A stretch of DNA of 64,000 bases from Sphingobacteriales bacterium. Its GTDB lineage: Bacteria; Bacteroidota; Bacteroidia; Chitinophagales; Chitinophagaceae. The notes beneath the pieces were generated by a model that saw only the letters and a program-made list of their open reading frames with translations, did not search any database and was not told where the DNA came from. The translations under genes were made by a program, and so were the position numbers. The stretch is taken from contig JACPUV010000021.1 in the NCBI GenBank assembly GCA_016192105.1, positions 62,001 through 126,000 of the forward strand. The letters run 5' to 3'. The first letter of the stretch is position 1. Every line of letters starts with the position of its first letter. This document shows positions 52,926 to 60,559 of this stretch, one piece after another.

Positions 52926-54740
52926 TTACCTTTTCTTTTTTACAGGGACCTTTCCTTTTACCGTGACTTTCTTCTTCGTACTTCCCTTCTTCACCGCCTT
53001 CTTCTTCGGCGGAGGCGTATAAGGTTCCCTTTTAAACCACCATGTTTTTCTTGTTGTATTCCCCACCAGGTCCTCCACGGTTACTTTCAGTTCATGTACA
53101 CCGTAAGGACAGCGGTCATCGAATGTATAGACCCAGTCCCTGCTTTTATCATTGGTAAAACGAAGCCACTGACCATTTAATTCAGCCCGGAAGTTCCGGA
53201 TGATCCCGAAGTTGTCAGCGGGAGAAAATACGATCCGGCCGGCCGGGCTCAGGTTCACTGTATCGCCCCGGCCTATATTATTCAGTTCCGGCGGAACCGT
53301 ATCAAAGAAGGCCTGGAAATAGCCAAAATCATCAAACTCCGCTTTCAGCCAGCCGTTCTCCTGCCTGGCTTTTTGTACGGAACGGCCGCTTCGGTAGGTT
53401 CGTTGGATCAGCAGTTTATTTTCCATGCCCGCCGGCACGGTACGAAAGGGTTTGATCCGCACGGTAATGGGTGCGTGCACCGGCATATCCGCATCATTCA
53501 CCTGGTGTGCGGCCGAAACCGCATTGGCCGGGACAACAGAATTATTACGGGAATAATAGGCTTTAACCGTATCATACAAACTACCCGTTGCGACATCGAG
53601 CTGAAAATCCGGTTTGGTTAAAACAGTTTCCTGGTTGGGTATAAAATAAAAAGCATCCGGTTGCCGGTAAACGGGTCTGACCAGGCTGTCATTATATTTT
53701 AACCCGAAATTGAGTTGGACACTATTTCCGCTGGCATCACGTACCTCCACCCGTAAAGCATGCAGGCTGGTGTCGGATAGTGTAATAATCCCGTCACCGT
53801 TCATTCGCTGGTAAGCCCGGCCCGCGTCTCCCGGCAATACCGATAAATGCTGCAGCCAGCCCCCGCCATTGTACCTGAATTTATAATCCACCTGCGCATT
53901 CATATAAACCGTTTCTTCGTAATCCAAACTATCCAGCACAAAAGAAACCTGTGGTACTCCGTCGAAGTAAAGGGTGGCAGAATAAATACCATTCGGATTG
54001 TTGGAACCCGAAACCCGGTCATAGGCCTGGATGGCAAAACTGGTCCTGGAACAGCCGGTTTCTATGACCGGAATTTTTGCCGTGATATAGCCACTGTCCG
54101 TATTTTTCAGGGAGTAAAACAAGGGGGACTGATCATATACAGACCGGTTCCGGTCATACAAGGCCAGTTTCACCAGTGAAGGGGGAGTATGATCTGTTAC
54201 CGGGAACCCGAATAACAAAGGATTCAGCCGCCGGGATGTTTTTGTATCAAAGATCTCAAAATGCAGGTGAGGTCCCTGGGAACCACCGGTATTCCCGCTA
54301 TAGGCAATAAAACTTCCCTTACTCAGTGGAAATTTTTCTTTCGGTATATCCAGTTCTACCGCCCATGATTCCTGTTCATATTGGCGGGCCGTGACCCAGG
54401 CCTCAAGTTCGGGGTAAAACTCATTGAGATGCCCGTACAAAGTAGAGAGCCCGTTGGGGTGATTGATGATGATGTATCGTCCGAAACTCTGGGGCCGTAT
54501 TCCTACTTTGGCAATATATCCCCGGGCAGCGGCATAAACCGGCTGGTTTTCCTTTGCCCGGGTCCGGATATCCAGTCCCATATGCCAGTGATTGGGCCTG
54601 AGTTCGCCGAAATTGGCTGATAAATCCATCGGGATCCCCAATGGGTTGCGGAAATAATCCTGCGGATAAACCGGCCCGTTCTGTGAAATAGCCGGAACAG
54701 CATGCCAGCAAAGAAAAAAAAGGATCAGCCTGAAGTGCAT
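52926..54740 (-). CDS. Large exported M23-family metallopeptidase
   Basis: Secreted peptidoglycan hydrolase candidate of 604 residues. The signal peptide (MHFRLILFFLCWHAVPA) is cleaved near AISQ. The LytM domain is at about 35-190, with zinc ligands HMGLD (53-57) and HLH (158-160), so it should be active. Behind it are about 330 residues of beta-sandwich repeats, ending DLVGNTTRKTWWFK, and a very basic low-complexity tail of Lys and Pro that may bind wall polymers or lipopolysaccharide. The start was moved from 54779 to 54740 because a promoter box overlaps the longer N-terminus. Confidence 0.94.
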   Translation of the reverse strand: MHFRLILFFLCWHAVPAISQNGPVYPQDYFRNPLGIPMDLSANFGELRPNHWHMGLDIRTRAKENQPVYAAARGYIAKVGIRPQSFGRYIIINHPNGLSTLYGHLNEFYPELEAWVTARQYEQESWAVELDIPKEKFPLSKGSFIAYSGNTGGSQGPHLHFEIFDTKTSRRLNPLLFGFPVTDHTPPSLVKLALYDRNRSVYDQSPLFYSLKNTDSGYITAKIPVIETGCSRTSFAIQAYDRVSGSNNPNGIYSATLYFDGVPQVSFVLDSLDYEETVYMNAQVDYKFRYNGGGWLQHLSVLPGDAGRAYQRMNGDGIITLSDTSLHALRVEVRDASGNSVQLNFGLKYNDSLVRPVYRQPDAFYFIPNQETVLTKPDFQLDVATGSLYDTVKAYYSRNNSVVPANAVSAAHQVNDADMPVHAPITVRIKPFRTVPAGMENKLLIQRTYRSGRSVQKARQENGWLKAEFDDFGYFQAFFDTVPPELNNIGRGDTVNLSPAGRIVFSPADNFGIIRNFRAELNGQWLRFTNDKSRDWVYTFDDRCPYGVHELKVTVEDLVGNTTRKTWWFKREPYTPPPKKKAVKKGSTKKKVTVKGKVPVKKKR

Positions 54741-54776
54741 GTAAGGAATTATTTTTTTACGAATTAAATTCAGGAA

Positions 54777-54784
54777 CAAATCTA
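54777..54784 (-). promoter_or_regulatory. Bacteroidota -7 box (TAGATTTG) for the M23 gene
   Basis: Perfect TAnnTTTG on the minus strand, ending 36 bases before ATG 54740. Transcription would start downstream of the longer in-frame ATG at 54779. Confidence 0.7.
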
Positions 54785-54823
54785 CCCCAAATTGAACAGG
54801 AAATATTGTACCTCATGCTTTAA

Positions 54824-55136
54824 TGGCTTATCAGCCCCGGTGGAACCGGTGGATACCAGTCTGACCGGGTTCCGGTTGGTATTGTAAAAGACGGCAGTGT
54901 ATTTTTTGCATGAAACCCCGGAGATCCGCAGGCCGTCCGATTCGGTTTATTCCATTATCCGTTATGGCAGGCGGTAAAAGAAGGTATGATCCTCCCGAAA
55001 AAGACCCGGTACTCCGCTGCATTCAGTCGCCGGGATGACATCCCCGATGCCCGGACTGTTCCCGAAACCTTTCCGCCGCAAATGCTTTAAAAACCCGGAG
55101 CAACTCAAACAGCTGGTAGTTGATATGGGTCAATAG
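54824..55136 (+). pseudogene. Decayed gene fragment upstream of carB
   Basis: In the 585-base gap one frame reads like protein but is broken. Segment one (54824-54910) contains TGGYQSDRVPVGIVKDGSVF and ends at TGA. Segment two (54914-55087, same frame) contains AVRFGLFHYPLWQAVKEGM and DARTVPETFPPQML, then TAA. After a frame change a third piece reads NPEQLKQLVVDMGQ to TAG at 55136. There is no start codon at the left. The IVKDGSVFFA stretch is faintly like serine-hydrolase N-termini, but I would not name it. The rest of the gap holds the M23 and carB promoters. Confidence 0.35.
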
Positions 55137-55263
55137 AAAAATATTTTTAACGATCACGGCTCTCTTTCTATCGGAAAATAACCAAGCCGGTCCCTTTCCA
55201 GCCCTCATAAAATTGGGGGGAAATTTTTCCGGCCTTCTCCCCTTCAAAACCCTCCGATTCCCC

Positions 55264-55271
55264 TACTTTTG
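55264..55271 (+). promoter_or_regulatory. Bacteroidota -7 box (TACTTTTG) for carB
   Basis: Perfect TAnnTTTG ending 54 bases before ATG 55326, leaving a leader of about 50 bases. No pyrimidine-dependent attenuator was recognised in it. Confidence 0.75.
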
Positions 55272-55325
55272 CGCAATTTGTTTTTTCATAACGATTCTGG
55301 CCAGCAACCCACTTAAAAACAAAAA

Positions 55326-58151
55326 ATGCCAAAAGACAATTCGATCCATTCGGTGCTTATTATCGGCTCCGGCCCCATCATTATCGGACAAGCCTGCGAA
55401 TTTGACTACTCCGGAACCCAGGCTGCCCGTAGTTTGCGGGAAGAAGGCGTGAAAGTGATCCTGATCAACAGTAACCCGGCCACCATTATGACGGACCCCA
55501 TGATGGCAGACCGGGTTTATCTTTTACCACTGACCGTGGAAAGTATTGAGCGCATTTTACAGGAAAACCAGATCGATGCTGTATTGCCCACAATGGGAGG
55601 GCAAACCGCCCTCAACCTGGCCAAAGAAGCCGAAGACCTGGGCATCTGGAAACAATACAATGTCCGCCTTATCGGGGTGGATATCAAAGCCATTGATAAA
55701 GCCGAGGACCGGGAAAAATTCCGCCAGTGGATGATCCAGCTGGGTGTACCGGTAGCCATTGCCAAAACAGCCAACTCATTCCTGGAGGGCAAGGAATATG
55801 CGCAGGAAATAGGGTTCCCCCTGGTGATCCGGCCTTCCTTTACGCTTGGCGGAACCGGCGGTGGTTTTGTACATGATAAAGAGGAACTGGACGAAGCCCT
55901 GAACCGGGGACTGCAGGCCTCCCCCATTCATGAAGTACTGGTAGAGCAGGCTGTACTGGGCTGGAAAGAATTTGAACTGGAGTTACTTCGTGACGCGGCC
56001 GATAATGTCTGTATCATCTGCACCGTGGAAAATTTTGACCCCATGGGCGTACATACCGGTGATTCCATTACCGTGGCACCGGCCATGACCCTGAGTGATA
56101 CCGGCATGCAGCTGATGCGGAATACCGCGATAAAGATGATGCGGGACCTGGGCAATTTTGCCGGCGGTTGCAATGTGCAGTTTGCCATGAACCCGGACAC
56201 CGAAGAGATCATTGCGATTGAGATCAATCCCCGGGTAAGCCGTTCCTCCGCCCTGGCCAGTAAAGCCACCGGTTACCCGATTGCCAAGATCGCGGCCAAA
56301 CTCGCTATCGGGTACAACCTGGATGAACTGGAAAACCAGATCACCAAAACAACCTCCGCCTACTTTGAACCGGCCCTGGATTATGTGATCGTAAAGATCC
56401 CTCGCTGGAATTTTGACAAGTTCAAAGGAGCCAACGATACCCTCGGCCTGCAGATGAAAAGTGTGGGTGAGGTAATGGCTATCGGCAGAAGTTTTACTGA
56501 GGCCATTCAAAAAGCCTGTCAGAGTCTTGAAAACAATGCGGTAGGACTGGGTTATTACGGCAAGAGCATGATGCATGCGGAAGCCCTGCTGGAATATATC
56601 AAAACACCGAAATGGGACCGGATCTTCCGGATCAAAGATGCGCTGATGGCGGGTATTTCTGTAGGTACCCTCTCCAAAGCCACCAACGGCATTGACCGCT
56701 GGTTCCTTTATGAGATCCAGAAGATCTGCAACCTGGAAAAAGAAATCGCGAAATACGACCTGGATACCCTGCCGCTGGAACTGCTGAGAGAAGCCAAGGT
56801 TAATGGATTCAGTGATGAACAGATCAGCCGGATCCTCGAACACGGGGATGAAGAGGATGTTTACAATAAACGAAAAGCAGCCGGTATAACCCGGGTGTAT
56901 AAAATGGTGGATACCTGTTCCGCGGAGTTTGAAGCCAAAACCCCTTATTTCTATTCAACCTTTGAAGGCGGCAACAGCAATGAGAGCAAAGTATCCGGCA
57001 AGAAAAAGATCATCGTGCTCGGCAGCGGCCCCAACCGGATCGGGCAGGGCATTGAATTTGATTATTGTTGCGTGCACGGTTTAATGGCGATCAAAGAGTG
57101 CGGGTACGAGGCCATTATGGTTAACTGTAACCCCGAAACCGTGAGCACGGATTTTGATATGGCCGATAAACTCTATTTCGAACCGGTTTACTGGGAACAT
57201 CTCTGGGAGATCGTTGAACATGAGAAGCCCGATGGGGTGATCGTGCAGCTGGGCGGGCAAACCGCGCTGAAACTGGCGGAGAAACTCACACAAAAGGGAA
57301 TCCGGATCGTGGGTACTTCCTACGACAGCCTGGATATCGCGGAAGACCGCGGCCGTTTCAGTGATATGCTGAAAGAACTGGAAATCCCTTACCCCGCATA
57401 CGGAACAGCCTGGTCCGTGGATGAAGCCATCGAAGTGGCAAACAAAGTGGGCTACCCGGTACTGGTACGTCCTTCTTATGTATTGGGCGGTCAGCGGATG
57501 CGGATCGTAATCAATGATGATGAAGTGGAAAAAGCGGTGATAAGCCTGCTGAAACATATTCCCGGCAATAAGATCCTGGTGGACCATTTCCTTGACCGTT
57601 GCCAGGAAGCCGAGATCGATGCGATCTGTGACGGAGAAAAATTTCATGTGATGGGCATCATGGAACATATCGAACCTGCCGGTATCCACAGCGGTGACAG
57701 CAATGCGGTCATACCCGCCTTTAACCTGACCCCGCTGGAAATACAGGATATGGTGGATTATGCCAAAAAGATTGCCCTGAAGCTGAATGTAAAAGGATTA
57801 CTGAATATCCAGTTCGCGATTAAAGAAGGGAAGGTATTTGTGATTGAAGCCAACCCGAGAGCATCCCGCACCACCCCGTTTATTGCCAAAGCCTATAATA
57901 AGCCTTACCTGAATTATGCCACAAAAGTGATGCTGGGAGCAATGAAAGTGGCGGAAATCCCGGAAGAAAAACACCTTGATGGCTTTGCGATCAAAGAACC
58001 CGTATTCAGTTTCAATAAATTTCCCGGGGTTAGCCGGGAATTAGGTCCCGAAATGAAATCGACCGGCGAAGCCATCCGCTTTATCAAGGACCTGCGTGAT
58101 CCGTACTTCCGGCAGCTCTACAAAGACCGCAGTATGTACCTCAGTAAATAA
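55326..58151 (+). CDS. carB: Carbamoyl-phosphate synthase large subunit, without allosteric domain
   Basis: ATP-grasp enzyme of 941 residues that makes carbamoyl phosphate for pyrimidine and arginine synthesis with the small subunit CarA. Two homologous synthetase halves are present. The first begins VLIIGSGPIIIGQACEFDYS and the second begins near residue 560 with IIVLGSGPNRIGQGIEFDY. Both contain their ATP-grasp motifs (RPSFTLGGTGGG; RPSYVLGGQRM). The E. coli protein has about 130 further residues forming the allosteric (MGS-like) domain. Here the chain ends soon after PGVSRELGPEMKSTGEA, so that regulation is missing. carA is not adjacent. A stable hairpin follows the stop. Confidence 0.97.
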   Translation: MPKDNSIHSVLIIGSGPIIIGQACEFDYSGTQAARSLREEGVKVILINSNPATIMTDPMMADRVYLLPLTVESIERILQENQIDAVLPTMGGQTALNLAKEAEDLGIWKQYNVRLIGVDIKAIDKAEDREKFRQWMIQLGVPVAIAKTANSFLEGKEYAQEIGFPLVIRPSFTLGGTGGGFVHDKEELDEALNRGLQASPIHEVLVEQAVLGWKEFELELLRDAADNVCIICTVENFDPMGVHTGDSITVAPAMTLSDTGMQLMRNTAIKMMRDLGNFAGGCNVQFAMNPDTEEIIAIEINPRVSRSSALASKATGYPIAKIAAKLAIGYNLDELENQITKTTSAYFEPALDYVIVKIPRWNFDKFKGANDTLGLQMKSVGEVMAIGRSFTEAIQKACQSLENNAVGLGYYGKSMMHAEALLEYIKTPKWDRIFRIKDALMAGISVGTLSKATNGIDRWFLYEIQKICNLEKEIAKYDLDTLPLELLREAKVNGFSDEQISRILEHGDEEDVYNKRKAAGITRVYKMVDTCSAEFEAKTPYFYSTFEGGNSNESKVSGKKKIIVLGSGPNRIGQGIEFDYCCVHGLMAIKECGYEAIMVNCNPETVSTDFDMADKLYFEPVYWEHLWEIVEHEKPDGVIVQLGGQTALKLAEKLTQKGIRIVGTSYDSLDIAEDRGRFSDMLKELEIPYPAYGTAWSVDEAIEVANKVGYPVLVRPSYVLGGQRMRIVINDDEVEKAVISLLKHIPGNKILVDHFLDRCQEAEIDAICDGEKFHVMGIMEHIEPAGIHSGDSNAVIPAFNLTPLEIQDMVDYAKKIALKLNVKGLLNIQFAIKEGKVFVIEANPRASRTTPFIAKAYNKPYLNYATKVMLGAMKVAEIPEEKHLDGFAIKEPVFSFNKFPGVSRELGPEMKSTGEAIRFIKDLRDPYFRQLYKDRSMYLSK

Positions 58152-58156
58152 AAAAA

Positions 58157-58190
58157 ACCTGTTATCCGGCTTGAAACCTGGATAACAGGT
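58157..58190. other. Perfect hairpin after the carB stop
   Basis: ACCTGTTATCC and GGATAACAGGT form an 11-bp stem with a 12-base loop. A run of A precedes it on the plus strand and no T-run follows. As drawn it resembles a minus-strand terminator, yet no minus-strand gene ends here. Confidence 0.8.
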
Positions 58191-58477
58191 GTTAATGGTT
58201 AACGGCCTCCTATGGAACCCCCGTGGTTGGTTTGGGTGTCGTTAATTATTGAGAATGATGGCTTGTATCATCAATGCTTGTCAAAGCTACTATGCAACAA
58301 TGCCTCCCTGATTTCTTTATTCAGATTTAATTTGTACCGTCATCCATCATTTTTTTTGATCTTTTATATTAAGTCGCTGTATTTCATTATTTTACAAACA
58401 ATCATTCCGGGGTTTAATTTGGCATATCAGCCGGCTTATTGTATTTTCATGCTATTACTGCTTGAACGTTTTAACTC
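58191..58477 (+). other. AT-rich gap between carB and the 521-residue gene
   Basis: The full gap is 326 bases, including the hairpin. It contains a short palindrome, GTTAATGGTTAAC, right after the hairpin. An 89-codon frame (58212-58481) has a poor coding pattern. No perfect promoter box was found, so the promoter of the next gene is uncertain. Confidence 0.5.
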
Positions 58478-60043
58478 GTGAAGCCCGCATCCGGTTTTAT
58501 ATGGCAGCTCATCCATTCGCTGGACAGCAATGAGAAATTATTCTTTAAACGGAATTTCGCGCCCTGTGTATCTCCCGGCCAGCGGCTCTATATCCGCTTA
58601 TTTGACGCCATTGCGGCGCAGAAGGAATACAATGAAGCGGCGATCCTTAAAAAATTTCATCCCGGTCTCAACAAAAAAAACATCGCGTACCAGAAACATT
58701 ACCTGCAGCGGCAGATCTGTGAAGCCCTGGTGCAATACGATGGCCGGAAGAACCCGGGTCATGATATTTATGCGAGTATCCAGCTCATCAGGATCTACCG
58801 GAAAAAAGGCCTTTATGAAGAAGCCTTCAGCACCTGGAAAAAGGCTGTCGAAAAAGCAAGAGCGGCTGAAGCTTTCGCCCTGCTGAACCTGCTAAAGACC
58901 GAATTTGAAAAAATGATCATTTTCAGCAATACCTATTCCGGGTATGATGAACTGTTGCTCCTCTTCAAAAAAAATGCGATCACCTATACAGAATACGCCG
59001 AACTGATCACTTTACGCGACGTCTATACGGAAACCCTGCTGCTTAAACGGAGGACCCATCTCGGGCAGGATGAGCTGCTCCGCGACCGTATCAGCAGCCT
59101 GCTGGAAAGGGTGAACAGGGCCGATACGGTGAACCATGGTCATTCATTCTGGTACCGGCATTATTACTATATGAGCAAGGCCACCCTGCTCTACCTGAAG
59201 AACGATATGCCCGAAGCCCTGGCCATCCTGGGAGAGTTGTTCAATGACTGGAAAAAAAACGCAGGCTTTGTGGCCACGCACGGAGAGTTCTATATCGAAC
59301 TGCTTTACATGATCAACTACGCGGGTATCCTGAACGGCTCCTATACTTATGTCACAACCGTCTTTAATGATGAGCTGAACAATGAAATCAGGGACAGGGG
59401 CCAGCGGGCCTATTTCGAAGCCATAAAATACCTGGCCCTGAATAAAATTTACAATAAGACGGCCGCTTATACCGAAGTGCAACAGCTGCTGGCTTTTATG
59501 AAATCAAAATACAAATTGTGGGAACCGGTCCTGAACGAAGAACTGAACAGTACAGTAACCCTATCGCTTGGTATCGGCTGCTTTGTACTGGAACAATTTG
59601 ATGATGCGCTTTATTTTATCAAAAGAGCCACCACCTATTTCCGGGATGCCACCCGGGAAGAACATGCAGCGGTAGCGCAGTTATTGCTGCTGCTGATCCG
59701 GTATAACCTGAGTAATCCCCGGCTTTTTGATGCCCAGTACCGGGCCACCTACCAGTATTTCTACAAAAAGAAAAAGAAAGAACCGTTTGAACAGGTACTG
59801 GTACAATGCCTGCACCGGGCCTATTATTCGAAGGACAGCGGGAAACTGCGGGAAGAATTCAGGAATACGCTCGAAACCCTTGCCCAAACCCAGGACCATG
59901 TATTACAGCAACGGACATTCGCTATTTTTAATTTCCCGGGATGGCTGAACAGTAAAATACAACGGATTCCTTACCGCCAGTACGTGGAGAAAAAAGTAAA
60001 ATCGGGAATCACCCTGGCTGAAATAACCTTGTACTATGAATAA
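58478..60043 (+). CDS. Large helical (TPR-like) protein of unknown function
   Basis: Soluble protein of 521 residues, almost entirely helical, with no signal peptide or membrane segment. The opening WQLIHSLDSNEKLFFKR recalls a Bacteroidota family whose members start with a short SEK-type helix and continue as TPR-like repeats. I cannot name a function. Repeat-like segments are YASIQLIRIYRKKGLYEEAF and MSKATLLYLKNDMPEALAIL. It starts with GTG 58478. Its 3' end overlaps the DinB-like gene by eight bases, so the two are surely co-expressed, and comEC may belong to the same unit. A scaffold or protein-interaction role is the likeliest reading. Confidence 0.8.
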   Translation: MKPASGFIWQLIHSLDSNEKLFFKRNFAPCVSPGQRLYIRLFDAIAAQKEYNEAAILKKFHPGLNKKNIAYQKHYLQRQICEALVQYDGRKNPGHDIYASIQLIRIYRKKGLYEEAFSTWKKAVEKARAAEAFALLNLLKTEFEKMIIFSNTYSGYDELLLLFKKNAITYTEYAELITLRDVYTETLLLKRRTHLGQDELLRDRISSLLERVNRADTVNHGHSFWYRHYYYMSKATLLYLKNDMPEALAILGELFNDWKKNAGFVATHGEFYIELLYMINYAGILNGSYTYVTTVFNDELNNEIRDRGQRAYFEAIKYLALNKIYNKTAAYTEVQQLLAFMKSKYKLWEPVLNEELNSTVTLSLGIGCFVLEQFDDALYFIKRATTYFRDATREEHAAVAQLLLLLIRYNLSNPRLFDAQYRATYQYFYKKKKKEPFEQVLVQCLHRAYYSKDSGKLREEFRNTLETLAQTQDHVLQQRTFAIFNFPGWLNSKIQRIPYRQYVEKKVKSGITLAEITLYYE

Positions 60044-60506
60044 AGAAATAACAACTCTTTCCGCGCACATGGAAAAAGTGCTTTACGGGGAGCCCTGGTT
60101 CGGCCGGTCTGTATTTTCTGTACTCGAAGAAACAGACGAAAACAACGTGCACCTGAAACCCGGGGGCAGGGAACACAGTCTCTGCGAACTGCTCTGGCAC
60201 ATGATCACCTGGGCGGAATTCACGTTGAAACGGGTGGGAAAAGTTGCAGCGCCTGACCCGGCCGCCCTTGAAAAACTGGACTGGCGGCCCATTGATCCCG
60301 GCTTTCATACCTGGAAAAAAGGAGTAACGGAATTGAAATCCATCCATACACAACTGGTGGCCCTTCTCCGGGAAAAAGAGGACAGCTTCCTCGATGAGAA
60401 AGTAGATAACCGTTCCTATGATTTCCGGTTCCTGCTGAACGGGCTGACCGAACACACTATTTATCACCTGGGGCAGATCGCTTACCTGCAAAAGCTCCTC
60501 CGCTGA
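60036..60506 (+). CDS. DinB-superfamily protein
   Basis: Four-helix-bundle protein of 156 residues from the DinB/YfiT-like superfamily, which includes bacillithiol S-transferases and other thiol transferases. Candidate metal-binding histidines are in LCELLWHMITWAEF (about residue 55) and TEHTIYHLGQIAYLQKLLR (about 139 and 143). It overlaps the preceding helical-protein gene by eight bases. comEC follows after 53 bases on the same strand. The substrate is unknown. E. coli DinB (a polymerase) is unrelated despite the name. Confidence 0.9.
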   Translation: MNKEITTLSAHMEKVLYGEPWFGRSVFSVLEETDENNVHLKPGGREHSLCELLWHMITWAEFTLKRVGKVAAPDPAALEKLDWRPIDPGFHTWKKGVTELKSIHTQLVALLREKEDSFLDEKVDNRSYDFRFLLNGLTEHTIYHLGQIAYLQKLLR

Positions 60507-60559
60507 CCATACCCGGAAAGTAGTATTGCCGGCCCGGTTACTACTTTTTAATTTCAGGG

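Noticed and set aside
58212..58481. 89-codon frame between carB and the helical-protein gene
   Set aside because: AT-rich with irregular codon use, it starts in a palindrome and overlaps the next gene start; no credible protein features.
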